Both the position numbers and the translations under genes were made by a program. Below, piece by piece: positions 36,042 through 49,013 of a stretch of 64,000 nt of DNA. The stretch comes from Moniliophthora roreri. Taxonomy: Eukaryota; Basidiomycota; Agaricomycetes; Agaricales; Marasmiaceae. How positions within the stretch are numbered: the stretch's first letter is position 1; every line of letters starts with the position of its first letter. A model generated the notes under the pieces. The model saw only the letters and a list, made by a program, of their open reading frames with translations. It did not search any database and was not told where the DNA came from. The stretch lies in contig LATX02000211.1 of NCBI GenBank assembly GCA_001466705.2, forward strand, positions 558,001-622,000, read 5' to 3'.

Positions 36042-38768
36042 TCATAATTTTGCCCGAAGAGAACCTACCACCTTCTCGATGTTGCGGTACTTATAATACA
36101 ATTGCATGGATTCTGGATTGGCTACCGTCCCACTGGGCTTCAAGCTCGAGCCTGAGACGATTTGTTTGACCGCTATCTCAATCTTCTTCCCGTTGACAGT
36201 GTACTACGGTTGATGATGTCATCGATTCAATTCAAAGTAGAAAGAAATAAATGTACTCACAGGAATGTCTTCCACCTCAAAAATGTAAGCGGGAACATGT
36301 CTGGCGCTTAGAGACTTGCGAATCGCATTACATATCTCATTCTCCAACACCTTAGTGAAAGGATGCCCTAAACGCATCTTCAAGAACAGAAGCACGCGTT
36401 CATCCTTGTCACCAGGCCGACGTTGACCAACACATATCGAATCATCGATATGACTAGAGAACGATTCCAGGACCGTGTAAATTTCTCCGGAGCCGAAACG
36501 AACGCCGCTGGGATTGAGAACGCCATCACTATTGATTGACAGTAAGTCGCCGCGTTTCGTTATGAATAGAGAATCTGGTGACCTTCGTCCGAGCATAATG
36601 AAACCTTTTGTAACTGGGTTCATGACAATGAAATCGCCCTGCCTCCAAATACCTAAGAAGACATCGGATACTCAAACCAGGTATTTCAAGCAGACGAAGA
36701 AATAGATTACCAGAATAGAAGCTAAAGTATGTCTCCCGGAGCTTCTTTCCGTCAGGCGTATCTCCCCAGAACTTTATAGGTAACGACGGATGTGGTCTTG
36801 TGCAGACCAATTCCCCAGGTTCCCCAGTGTGTTCGATATTCTTGCCATCTGGATCGAAAACCTCGACCTTCATTCCGAGAGCTTTAGCTTGAATTTCTAT
36901 CTCCGTAGTCAATAAGGAAGTGCAACTTTTGAATTAACGCCACTCACCTCCGACATAAACCGGGCCACTTGGGTTTGAACCGACCACTAAACACATTCGT
37001 TATACAGACTACGCAAAGCTGACAAAAGATTCACTTACAACCACAACAGATATCTGTTCCACCAGACATAGACGTAAGGTGCAGTCGACTACCGAACGCA
37101 TGGAACGCCCATTCGAACAGGGGAGGCGTCAAAACCGCACCAGTAACCGCAAGTATTCGTAGGGACTTGAATATGCCAATCTCCACTGAGAAGTGCAACA
37201 AGTCAATTACGAGTACTCCCATACTCTTGGGAGCGGATCAACTTACTCGGTTTAATACCTTGACCCTGAATTTCGGCGAGAAAACGAGGGCTCGTGCCAA
37301 GTTGGGTGACTCTGTTGACAGGTGAGAACTCGGCAAGAACGGAAAGTGAAGACTTGAGCTCACCCTTGATCGTTAATGAACTTAAGGTATGTTCGAGCAT
37401 CAGGATGGAAGGGTGAGCCATCATATAGAATGATTCGGCTACCGATGGAAAGCGTAGCCAACATGAACGTCCACATCATCCATCCAGTCTGTAACCCTAA
37501 ATTAGATACGGAACCGATGCACGGCTATAACCATTTTCACTGACGGTAGTATACTGGAAGTAGGTTTCGCCATATTTCACATCCAAACCGAGGTTTATGT
37601 CTCTCCGTGTTTGCATAAGGATACCCTATCACGGTTCGTCAATAAGATTTCGTGGAGACATAAAAAGGCTTGCCCCGGCAGAATGAACAATACACTTGGG
37701 AGGCCCAGATGTACCCGAGCTGTACAAAATGAAGAGAGGCTGATTAAAAGGAAGCTGCTCAAAGACGAGATCCTCGCTCTTTCCCGTCGACAAGAATTCG
37801 TGAAGGGGGACGCTAAATTCATCATCATAGATTCAATATGTATTAAGCTTGAAGATGAAGTCAGGACTCACGCATTTTTCAGCTTCGAAGTTGGTCGTTC
37901 TTGTTCGGTGAGTGTACTGGGCAGTAGAATCGCCCGGCTCAGTCCCTTCGCGTTGAGATCCTTAATAACCTCGATGACTTTTGGCATTAGGTCAATGGTT
38001 TTCCCGGCGTAAAGGACCTCCGTTTCTGCAAACACTAACTTGGGCTGTATCTGACGGTATCGGTCGAGTATGCCTTGGGTGCCCATGTCCGTTGCAGTAC
38101 TGGAGAACACGGCACCAATGCTAGCCGTAGCGAGAGCTATCGTAACTGCGGTGAAAGAGTTCGTGATTATTGCTACGCGAAGGTCGGTCAGCACACGTCT
38201 TTCGTGAAAGAGATCTGGTGCATACCTGCCACCCTATCGCCTACAACCAACCCATTTGCTCGCATCGCTGAAGCCATTCGTGCAACATCTTCTCTTAACT
38301 CTCGGAACGTGTAGTGCACCACTTTTCCCGATTCTCCGCAAGCCGTACATGCAACACCTTCGTCATTCCGCCACAGCAGATTCTCTGCATAGTTGAGTCG
38401 AGCACCTGGGAACCACGTCGGAATCTCTGGAATGATGCCTGGTTCGAGTACCTGCGGATTCAATGATTCAAAGATGCTACGTGTTCAATGAGGCCGGAAC
38501 GCACGGTGCGGGGTGACTCAGAGGAAATGATTCGGAAGAATCTCCAAAGGTCGAGCCAGAAGTTATAATCCTCGACAGAGTACTTATGAAGATCGTGAAA
38601 GTCCTCTAATACGACATGTTAGTCTTGCAAACTCGAGAGCTGGATGGAGAACGTACTGAGATTCGTACCCCTGGTACGATTGATCATTAACCGTAGCTGC
38701 TCAACATTGGTTGATTCCGGATCCTGAGGCTTCCAGAGTAAACGTGAATGCTCGAAATAATTGTTCAT
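36042..38768 (-). CDS. Acetoacetyl-CoA synthetase, copy 2
   Basis: Same family and reaction as the copy at 28991-31725. Visible motifs: N-terminal [40 protein letters not shown]-loop [56 protein letters not shown], and the catalytic C-terminal block [18 protein letters not shown], then [20 protein letters not shown]. The stop is TGA at 36042. Both copies keep the key ATP-binding and Lys motifs, so both could be active. It starts divergently from the O-methyltransferase (about 880 bp between starts). Exon borders were not all fixed. Confidence 0.92.
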
Positions 38769-39647
38769 CGTGAAGCGTGAAGGTGATAGCAAGCAAGAGA
38801 ATCCGGAGATATCAACCTGGGCCGCATGACCTGAAAACTGGGAAGATCAGTCGCAATCTGGAATCTTGAGCTTGAGCCCGACGTACCAATTAACCAATCG
38901 CGCGCCGTTCGAAGCACTACTACTATCTCTCGTCTCTCATTGGTATCCCGTGTTATGTCGTGGCACCATTTGCACCAAATGTGCTCGCAATATCATTCAC
39001 AATAATTACAGGCGGGAAAATTATCTACCGGGGTAAATATTCTTGTCATGAAAGTTGGAAAACCTTACAAACAATGGAGAAGAAAGTCGGGTGTCAGGCG
39101 GGGCACGAGACGGGGAGATTGGTCTTCAAGTGTAAGAAGGATGGTAAGTCAGATTCCAATTTCTAAACTCCGCTCCGGAGAGCACTGGCAATTTCTCTTT
39201 CCCAGATCAGAGTGGGCATATTGACATCTCTCCAAGAACGTTCATGCGCATATGCATCCATGGACGGAGGCTGCACCTGCAAGACGGGCTTTTCGTAAAC
39301 GCCTCTAGGTTCCTTACCTGCCAGTGAAGTCTAACTATAGGGCAATCCGTCAATGCTTCATCTGATTCGCCAAGGGACGATAAGTTGCGGCCTTGAAGGG
39401 TCTTTGATACTAATCTCTAGATGATGTCGGACGTATAGTATAGCCATATTTATGCGGCCATTTCATGACGCGTCTCTGTGGCATCCCTTTCCTTCGACGC
39501 GTTTTTCCTGATCCATCTGTACGATGTAACGGTGCAGGAAATCCTTTCGCGAGCACATCGGCATTCCATGACGCGTCTTTCTGGCTCTTCCGTCCGTAAG
39601 ATAAAAAGAGCGTTCGCAAACTCAGTGCGTTGCATCGTGGTCCCGCA
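38769..39647. promoter_or_regulatory. Divergent intergenic region, acetoacetyl-CoA synthetase 2 / O-methyltransferase
   Basis: 880 bp between two divergent start codons. 'gtaagataaaaagag' near 39598-39611 is a TATA-like site about 40 bp upstream of the methyltransferase ATG. No other gene is seen. Confidence 0.4.
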
Positions 39648-41657
39648 ATGGCTTCTAACACTACACCTGCACCCTCTACACTTCGTCAGCTTGCAGATCT
39701 CATATCTACATCTGTTGACCAAATCGATGCTCTTTTTGACAAAGAGGGTTTCAACTATCCTAGTCTCGACGGTTCTTTCAACCCCAAGTCACCCGAGGAG
39801 GCTCTATCCATGCGTCCAGAGGTCGTGAAAGTAGCCATGATTGCCATCGCTGCCTGTGGCCAGTTATCTGCCACGATCAATATGCCTGCAATGACACTCT
39901 TTGACGCTGTTGGAGGAGTACGTACTTCACGCTCAAGGTCTACGCAATATCTTTACTAACCACTGATTGTGGCAGTTCCATGTTTCCTCTTGCATTCGCA
40001 CAGTAGTGGCTACTAATGTAGCAGAGATTCTTCGGGGTCACTCGCAAGGACTACATGTCAATGATATTTCTGCGCAGAACGGCGTGGAACCATCCAAACT
40101 GGGTGAGCTCCTTTCGCGCGCTTCTCCATACGTTCTCTGGATCTTGAGTCATCAGCAAGAATACTTCGCCTCCTCGCAACGCATCATTTCTTCATCGAGA
40201 CGGCACCCGACGTTTTCAGGCTGAATCGGCTGTCTTCAATGCTGGATACAATGAAAACTCTTGACGAAATCAAAGCCGAGTAAGCCATTTATCCTGACTG
40301 TATCGTGTAAATTCACTCATGAGCTACACCTGCAGCCCGGAAAATAAATATACTGGCACGTCTGGCATCGGAGCAATTGTTGAGCATACGTGAGTTTCCG
40401 TGCTCTATTCTTGATCAAGTCAGTTACTTATTCTTAACCAGCGGAGACGAAATGTTCAAGGCTTCTGCATACATGACCGAAACGCTTGTTGACCCGAAGA
40501 AAGGCTACTCGGATGCCCCAGAAGACACTCCGCTGGCAGTAAGTCTATTGAGATCTGCTTCACTCCTCAATGCTAACTATTCCCGACCGTAGCGGGCATT
40601 CAACATGAACAAGTCAGTTTGGGAGTGGTTCGAAGAACCTGGTAACGAGTATAGGCTAAAACGATTTGCTTCCGCCGCCGAGGGCTTTTACAAAATGAAG
40701 CCGGGTGCTATCCTGGCCGGTGCGTCTCTAACTTGTTCGTGGTAACTTGAAATCTTGCTAAGTGTGCCCATAAGGATTCAAATGGGGCAGCCTGCCTGCT
40801 GGCTCTGTTATTGTTGACGTGGGAGGAGGTTCTGGTCACAACATGCTCACAATTTACAAAGAGCATCCGGAGTTAAAGTTCGTCGTTCAGGATCGTGAAG
40901 CCGTTATTCAGCAAGCGCACAAGGTAGACTCGCTCTCGGATGTCCGTCGATCGACCGTGTTCTAATGATGATCCGGAAGTTCTGGGAATCCAACGGACTT
41001 GTTGAAGCGATAAAAGAAGGCAAGGTGACCCTTCAGGGTAAGCAACTCTTAAGCTCTTGACGCGTAGCAATCGTAATTCTAACAATAATTTCAGTTCATG
41101 ACTTTTTCGATTCTCAGGATATCGAACCGCCTGCTGTATTCTTATGCAGTATGATCATGCATGATTATGGACGAGCATTAGCTGAGAAAATACTAAAACA
41201 CCTTCGAAATGCGGCCAGTCGTGACACAAGACTGTTGATTCTTGATCAGGTAACACTTGACCACCGTGCTCGACTTCAATCAAAACTAACGAGACTTGCC
41301 GCGATGATTCCAGATTGTGCCTTACGCAGCTCCCCATGACACCATTCAAGACATCGGTGACGAGATTCGTGGAGCAGAACAACAACCTGTCCCTCCTCCT
41401 CTTCTACCAAATCTGGGAAAAGCCAGTGCAATGACATACTTGGGTGACTTGCAGGTTAGTCTCAGTCCCTATCAACGTTTCTCTAGGAACAGGTTGTTGA
41501 TAGCACTTTCACCGCGTAGATGTATATCGGTTTGAACGGGGAAGGGCGTACTCTGGGTTCCTATGTAGACCTTCTGAGGAGTGCAGGTTGGAAGATTAAT
41601 GAAATATATCCAATAACTGGTGCTATTCAGATACAAATTGTGGCGACACCATTGTAG
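39648..41657 (+). CDS. COMT-type S-adenosylmethionine O-methyltransferase
   Basis: About ten exons, the first being 39648-39917, then 39976-40102, 40156-40279 and so on to TAG at 41655-41657. The dimerisation/winged-helix N-terminal part holds VATNVAEILRGHSQGLHVND. The SAM-binding motif is VIVDVGGGSGHNML, followed by FVVQDREAVIQQA and FWESNGLVEAIKEGKVTLQ. The catalytic His is in MIMHDYGRALAEKILKHLR (family 'HDW'-like), followed by TRLLILDQ. The C-terminus is MYIGLNGEGRTLGSYVDLLRSAGW. It methylates a hydroxyl of a small aromatic or polyketide-type substrate; which one cannot be told. It leads the GMC-MFS-7TM-2OG block. Confidence 0.9.
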
Positions 41658-42683
41658 TATTCTCAGTGATAAATGCCCTCATTCCCCACCTAACCTTCCG
41701 GTCCCAGTGTTCGGGCCTTTACAGTGTAATGTTCACATGACTAGCCGACGGCACCCAAGCATTCGATCTTCCGTGTGCTGCGCAATGCCAACAGTTCTTG
41801 TAGTTCTTGACTTTTCCTTCGGTTCATTAATGCATCACCCGTCACCCGGGTAACTTTCAATGTTTCTCGGCTCGTTCCAAATCTCAGGCTCGAGTTGTCT
41901 CGAACTTTTGAACGAAGTTGTGATGCAGTGTCTAGCCTTTCTTGAATGAGCTGCTTCTGGCTCACCTCTCAGGTCGTTGATCGTGACGTGAGAAGCGCGC
42001 CGTGGGACGTTGCCCAGAAGGCAACAACTGTCTTTATAAGTGCCCGAAGGAGGTAATGGAAACACAGGACTTGATTCTTTCCTGCTCCACTATCCGTAAA
42101 TATTTAGTCGGGGGCACAGTATCATTACGCGTACAGGCGACAAGCAGTACTCATTAGCCTGTAACGGGCAATTAGGCTATGAGAATCACCTCAGCACCGC
42201 AGAACAGTCCAGTGCATGTACCTTTGCTGATGAACATGATACATTAATTTCCCCTGCATCCCAACAGTCTGCAAATAAATTGACCCCTGCGAAGGTTCGC
42301 AAACCGGCAAGCGGAAGCCGGATTGGGGTCGCACGACACGCGGTTGCACTGTTCGCGGCCTTGGTTCAGTCTTCTGCTTCCCAAGGTTATTTATGCGTGT
42401 AGAACGTTATAAAAAATGGTACCAGGTCTCTGAAACGTTCAATAAAATAGAAGCAACATGAAGCTGGGGCTTAGGACAGCTGTCATTGCTGTATGATCTC
42501 GATTCCCGAGCTTCTTCAGGAGGTGTGCCGGGGAGCAAGTGTCAAGCCAGATATACCGAAATTTCTCACATTATGATGCCAAGGAACCTTTTTCCTCTGA
42601 CTCTTGTTCATATATAAGGGGAATATGACGATGCCCGGTCGTTTGTTACCACCCATCCCCTACCAATCCGAAAGTTTTCGTCA
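41658..42683. promoter_or_regulatory. Intergenic promoter of GMC gene
   Basis: A TATA box 'tatataag' at 42611-42618 lies 66 bp upstream of ATG 42684. Inverted pieces 'gcgaaggttcgc' (42288-42299) and 'ccggcaagcggaagccgg' (42304-42321) are short palindromes of unknown use. No gene is seen in the first 900 bp. Confidence 0.5.
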
Positions 42684-45038
42684 ATGTGGCCAAAGCTTTC
42701 GCAGTTCGTGGCAGCCAATCTCGTACTGGCCTCGTTTGAGGGTTGTAGGGCTGCAGTCTGGTTAGGCAACTTGGCCGATTCATACGACTTCATCGTTGTT
42801 GGTGGTGGCCAAGCAGGGTTGACCATCGCGTCTCGTCTTTCAGAAGACTCGTCGAGAACAGTGTTGGTAATTGAAGCCGGGGATTCGGGTGAAGCCATAC
42901 AGAGTAAAATCGGTGCGCTGCCTCTTTCAAGTTTTTCTTGACGTTGCTTATGGCCTCAACCTGGTTACAGACACACCTTCTTCTACATACCTTGACTCAA
43001 TAACTGGAACCTCAGCCGACTGGCAGTATACCACCATCCCAGAGCCCAACACCAATAATCGAACAATATGGTGGCCACGAGGAAAAGTCTTAGGAGGTTC
43101 CTCGGCAATGAACGCGATGTACATGGTTCGACCTCCGCAGATCGAGGTTGACGCGTGGGCAAACTTGATGGCCGGCGAATCCGATGCCGCAAGTCAATGG
43201 AACTGGAATTCACTATTCGCTGCCATGAAGAAGTCAGAAACATTCCATCCGCCGGATGAGCAAGCCAGACAACTCGCTCAAATTCAGTATGATGCAGGCA
43301 GTCATGGAGAAGACGGTCCTATACAGGTGGCCTATTCCCCATTGTAAGTTGCCTATTTTTGTCTTTGATGGAATGATCGTCTGACCTGTCGATCAGCCAA
43401 TTCGAACAGAACGGTCAATGGATCCAAGCAATGAGTAACGCGGGGATTTGGAGTAACCCTGATGCCATGTCAGGCAGAAATTGGGGCGCATGGACGACAA
43501 ACTCGTTCATCAACCCAGCCGGCCCCTGGAAACGTTCCTACTCCCGCTCCGCCTACATCGACCCTCACAAAGACCGCCCAAATCTCACCATTCTTGTCAA
43601 CTCGACAGTGACACGTATCCTGTTTGCTCAAGATAGCAACAGTGCTACAGGTGTTGAATACGCGGAATCCAGAGATGGTGACAGACGTACTGTCAATGTC
43701 AACCGGGAAGTTATCGTCACCTCGGGTGCCATTGGCACCCCGCATGTCCTTTTGGCTAGCGGTGTTGGCCCTAGAGCTGTATTGGAGGCCGCTGGCGTTC
43801 CGGTCAAGGTTGACTTGCCAGGAGTTGGTGAACACCTCCAGGACCACTTGGTATGTTCCATTTCATTGTATGTTCATTTCGGTTGCTGATATAGATACAG
43901 ACTAATTCTGTAACATGGAACACCTCGGCAGATACCGCTGGATCTCTTTTCAAGTCAGGGCTTGTCAGTATTGGCCTTCATTATCTTTAATTGGGTACTG
44001 ACCCTATCTTCCACTCTATTAGCGTACCCCAGAATTCCTCTCCCACATCAATCCAGGGGTTGCCTATCTTAATGCTTCGTACCTTTTCGGTGGAGACAGT
44101 GGACGTGACGAATTCGCCCAGACCGTCGCTAATCAATACTCTGCTTCTCTGTCGACTGTCCCGACCCAAAGCTCGGAGATTATCGAAGGATACAGAGTCA
44201 AATACGACGTACTTTCCAGAACCGTGATTCCCAGTGAGGTTGGCATCGTCGAACTGCTGCTTAATATGATGGGCGACGGTTCCATTTCTATTGGCGTTGC
44301 AATGCAACACCCCTTCAGGTAATTCATAATCTTGTCTGATCCTCATACGAATGATTCACAATCAACCAGTCAAGGGCGCTTGTACATCAACTCCTCTTCT
44401 GTTTTCGACCCTCCCATCATAGAGCCTAACTACCTGGCTCACCCTTCTGGTCTGACCGAGATTCCTAAACCCCATTAGCATTCTAACATTGAATCTTTTC
44501 TTCAGACGTTGTCATGCTTCGACAGGGATTAAAGGTTGCCCGCGCGATCGGCTCAGTTGCACCTTTCAACTCTACCCTCGGCACAGAACTCTCTCCTGGA
44601 CCTCAAGTACAAACCGATGAACAATGGGACGCCTGGATCAGAGGAACGACATGGACCCAATTCCATCCTGGATGCACATGTTCTATGCTTCCCAGAAATC
44701 AAGGAGGTGTCGTCGACGCCAACCTGAAGGTTTACGGGCTCGGTGAGTAATGGTTCGCATCGTCATGGAAGCCTCAGCTGACATCAATCATTCCAGACAA
44801 TGTTCGCGTTGCTGATGGTTCCGTCTTCCCATTCCTGTTCTCTGCACATGTACATCCATTCACTGTTCAACGTTCATTACCCTATCTAACATTCCTCCTT
44901 TGCCAGATTGGAGCTCCCACATACGGTGTCGCTGAAGAAGCATCAACGCTCATTCGCAACTCCAATTCCGCTCTCCCGCGAGGCTCATGGTCATGGTTAG
45001 GTTTGTTTGCAATCATTGGCATTGTTTTGGCGGTGTAG
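42684..45038 (+). CDS. GMC oxidoreductase, secreted or membrane-anchored
   Basis: Flavoprotein oxidase/dehydrogenase of the aryl-alcohol oxidase or glucose dehydrogenase type. The ADP-binding motif is [20 protein letters not shown] (residues ~32-51), then [20 protein letters not shown], the second GMC signature [15 protein letters not shown], and [13 protein letters not shown]. The catalytic pair is in [13 protein letters not shown] (His) and [14 protein letters not shown] (second position). The first ~20 residues are a likely signal peptide and the last ~20 ([17 protein letters not shown]) a hydrophobic tail that suggests a GPI- or TM-anchored form, less usual than soluble secreted members. 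Exon 1 ends at 42903 and exon 2 starts at 42971; later exons continue to TAG 45038. It is convergent with the MFS gene. Confidence 0.92.
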
Positions 45039-45575
45039 TTATTAGAACACTGATGACAGACCTCTTTCACGGGCTGCCGGACACTTCTGGGAATGGAAAA
45101 GGACAATGACTTGGTACTGACCAGGTACTTCTACACCAACCTGGAACACTCGTCCATCTCACGGAATCTACAATCATCTATTTGGATTTTTACCATACAT
45201 ACGTAGTCGTATACCCTCATACGCATATCAACGCTATCGGAATATCAAAATTGCTTTTGGAGTTTGTGTACAAATGTTCAAGTTCGATATCGGCTCCTGT
45301 ACGGATGGTGAAGCGTTGGGGGACTACTGAGTTGGTACGCGTTTCCGATTCAATCATAGCGATCCGCTCGCTCATCGGGTTTCCTCGATACTCTGATTGT
45401 TCTTCCCCCCCGCCCCCTCTTTCGTGCACTTCGACGTGTCAAATGACTTATATATATTATTAGAACATCGGCTTTGTTACAACATGAGTGTATTCCACGG
45501 GAGCTCATCAGCATCAGATGACGTTGGTTGGGCATGGTTCGCCTCCTACCCCCTAAGCGAATGTGCTCAAGAGCA
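45039..45575. other. Convergent 3' intergenic region
   Basis: Only short frames. 'tatatatattatt' near 45450 is AT-rich and probably a 3' flank rather than a promoter, because both neighbours end here. Confidence 0.4.
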
Positions 45576-48127
45576 TCAGATCGCTGCTTTACCAGCAGTC
45601 TAAAGGTATGAATGTGAGACCCAGTTCAATTTGGTGAGTAATCACACTTACCTCGATTGGTAGCAACACCATGAGGACGGAGGACACAAGGAAGAGCGTC
45701 GCCGACACGAAAATAGGTCTGATCTACCGTCAGCTTTATGTGGCTATACAGACACATATGGAAGAACCTACCCGTTTGCCGTCGAACTGCTCGCAGATCC
45801 GTCGGGGTTGGTCGTGACGATCTTGATTACTGGGGCAAGAATGCCAGTAATTCGGTTGAACGCCGAGCACAACGCATCCCCAGTCCCACGATGGGGTGCC
45901 GGGAAAACTTCAGGTGTGTATGCGTACAGGACACCGTACATCTGTTCCTTGATCAATATATTTGCCATGGCAGCTGTTCGAAGGAGCACTTACAGCATTC
46001 CTGGGGAAAGCGAGCTTATCAGCAAATGTACAGGGAAAATGGAGAAACCGGCGACATACTGTGTTAAACCAGAGGCACAGGAGAATCCCAGGACAGCTGC
46101 CTGGGACTTGCTAGTTGTGAACAAGAACAAGAAGACCCCATTAAGAGCAGTGGAGACCGCCATCGTTAGCTTGCGACCTCCCAAAGAAAACCTGCTGTTG
46201 GTCTTCCGAGTCCAGTCTACAACGAGGCAGGCGATGATGGAGCCAGGTACACCAAGAATGGATATGATGGTGTAGTCTCGATATGTACGCGACACGGTCG
46301 AATTACTGTCTGGAACCTGAGTAGTGAGGTACAGTGTAATGAAGCCATTGAAGAGCGGATATGCCAATCCAATCAATCTGAACAAAAATTATGAGTGATG
46401 ATTTCAAGCTGTACAAAGCCTCGGAATTCACTGACCCCCAGAGTATGATGGTGATAGAGGTATTGATTGCTAGGCGTTTCGTCGAAAATAAGGGCGTGAC
46501 ATGAGACCTTCACAAAAAGGTGAATATTACAAAAGACAGAAAGATATGGCGAGAAAACCGTACAGGGAGACTTTGGAGAATGTATTCTTGAGAATCTCAA
46601 GCGTTGTGAACCGAGTAGTAGGTGCATTCGTCGTGTCGCCAGAAACGCTCCTGAGTGCCTCAACAGTCAGCGACACCTTCCTACCGTTCTTCTCTGCAAT
46701 GTGTTCCAGAATCTGTAGGGGAGTTGATATTAGGTATTAGAGGACGTAGCAAAAATGTGGTGGGCATGACCTTGACTGCTTCCTCGTCGCGACCCTTTGC
46801 AATCATGTACTTTGCACTTTCCTGAAAAATTTCGGGAAACGGCATCAGTAAGTCCACTTGTGCAATCAGCCATGATAACAGTACAGACCTGCAGATCGAA
46901 TACAACGAACCGCATTATCCACATCACCATAGTGACACCACCACTGATCGACGTTATAAATCTACTAGACTCTGAAAATGTGATAACATACAGGACATAT
47001 CTGATGAGATGTTAGTTCTTTGAACTATAAATGGAGAATGCGCTCGACTTACAAGGTGTATCTCCAGCCCATATTATCCTCTTTCAAACACACTGTCGCT
47101 GAAGTGGGACATGAAAAGTTTCCAATCAATGGCCACGCTACAAGCGAGGCGAAGAGTTGTCCAAGCGCCCACCATGCTGAAAGCAGGGTCAAAAGCCACT
47201 AGACTGACATTGGCATCGAGCTTCCGCATGCTGAATATCAATACTTACCTGATGGGACTTGGGTACCGACTCAAGAAAAATGGCCCCTGAAGTCAACCGG
47301 TTAGCTCCCGAGGTGATCCGCTATGTTTTCTACCGACCATCGACAGGCAAACTATAAGGGACAGGTACAAATTTTAAACTACGTCAGCGGGGAAAGTGAC
47401 GACACGAGGCGATCGGAACTCACTTTCCACCTATTCCAAAACCAACACATGCTATGAGTGCAGCAAGCGTCGTGAAGTTGTTTGCGGCGCCCGCACAGAC
47501 ACCAAAGACACCCGCTATGAAACTAAAAAAGTATCGTTGAGTTCAGTGAACAGTATACAAGGCAAGGCATGGACAACTCACAGAGTGATGTTGAAAGAAA
47601 GCCTTCTGCCAATCAAGTCGGCGAGAATACCCCACGTGGTTGCACCAAGAATAAGTCCAACGTATAGGGCGAGCGTTGTATATTCAACGCGAGTGGGTTG
47701 CAATTCACGCTGTATTTGCGGAAGGATGATAGCAACGCCTTGCAACCAGATATCTGGAAGAATGTTAAATGGGCATACCTAGCTGGCCGTTGAGATGGAG
47801 ACTCACTATCGGCTGCCCAACCCAACCCAGTCAACAGGAAGAGTTGAAATTGGTAACGTCCGAAACCGACTCTGAAGGCACCGAGCGTTAGGAAGACCGG
47901 GGAGAAACAATGTACGGGACCTACTCGTTCTGCATGTGTTCGTTGACTGGAAAAGAGTGAGTGAGTGGGCAATAGTTCAGATGGAGCATCGGGTACGCAC
48001 TCAATCTACTTTTGGCGTCATAGATTGCTGAAACGCCGTCTTCACGGGCAACATCGCTGGCGCTGTCGTAGAGGGCGCGTTCCTTCTCCAGGTCTAGGGG
48101 GATCGAGGTCTGCTTTTCGCTGTTCAT
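45576..48127 (-). CDS. MFS transporter, SV2-like / sugar-transporter type
   Basis: Many exons from ATG 48127 (MNSEKQTSIPLDLEKER) to TGA 45576. Helices seen in order: GFGRYQFQLFLLTGLGWAADS, then (by frame, other exons) LYVGLILGATTWGILADLIG-type, a helix with CAGAANNFTTLAALIACVG, WWALGQLFASLVAWPLIG, then LVSCHALIFDETPSNQ in the middle loop, LIGLAYPLFNGFITLYL, TIISILGVPGSIIACLVVDW, and YAYTPEVFPAPHRGTGDALC with ALCSAFNRITGILAPVI near the end. The motif 'YTPEVFPAPHRGTG' marks the family. It moves a small organic solute across the plasma membrane; direction and substrate are not predictable. It is divergent from the 7TM gene downstream. Confidence 0.85.
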
Positions 48128-49013
48128 GATGATGGGAGGGAACAAGTGAGCGACAGACCCACGATCAAAAATGCGAATACCTTAAATGATGAAAATTTAT
48201 ATTCAAATTGAGAGGTATCCACGAGAGGTGCGGCTTGGTCTCTTGAAAGTTTGATCAATTTGCGCGGAGCTGTGAGTAATTCAACCTGACGATTGACTCT
48301 CATCACTCACTGCTCCCGAATATAGGTCGTTCTACCCGTCATGATCCATGATGTGCCACAAGGTTTACCGTTTTGTTGATAACGGTGTGAAAGGAAGAAG
48401 TTTAGAATTTTTTTTTCGGATGAGCATTTACCGGTGCAAGGCGCCGAAATTTACGTCAGCATCGGAGTCAGCGCTGACTTTGGCTCCGACGAGCGTCCTT
48501 ATTGCAAACAACCGGCAAGTCTTGCCATCCTTCGTTATCCTCCATCCTCGTTATCCTTCCATACCCTCTCAGCACCAGAGGGTGATAAAAATATCTGCTT
48601 CTAACAATCCAACAATCAATGACTGCAACTACCATACATCAAGTTCTGTTCTCTTCTTTGATCGTCACGGTCCTGAGCAGACAACTCCCGGCTCTGGTCC
48701 CATGAATACTCCCACCTTCCGAAGATTTCATGTGCAGTTTAATACTTGCGCAAATATGGAAAGCTCCAAACCTTGATGATGCGGACAACTCCGCCGCCTT
48801 GCTCTTTTCACAAAAAAAAAAAAGAACTAATATTCTTTGAGCGGCAGTGTTTGGAATCAAATATATGCGGATCATACTCCAGTGTCCAAAACCCAACTAA
48901 CCCCGTCTTTCTACCACCACCACAACGTCCAAGTTTTCGCAGCATGGCTTTCGAGTTTACTAATCGCATGGCCACCATTTCGTACGAACATTTATCCTGT
49001 CGTTACCCGGAGC
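48128..49013. other. Divergent intergenic region MFS / 7TM gene
   Basis: The region between MFS start 48127 and the 7TM start. A run of 11 A at about 48813-48824 lies in it. An upstream open frame 48837-49202 reads continuously into the 7TM first exon, so an earlier start (48837) is possible. Confidence 0.4.
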
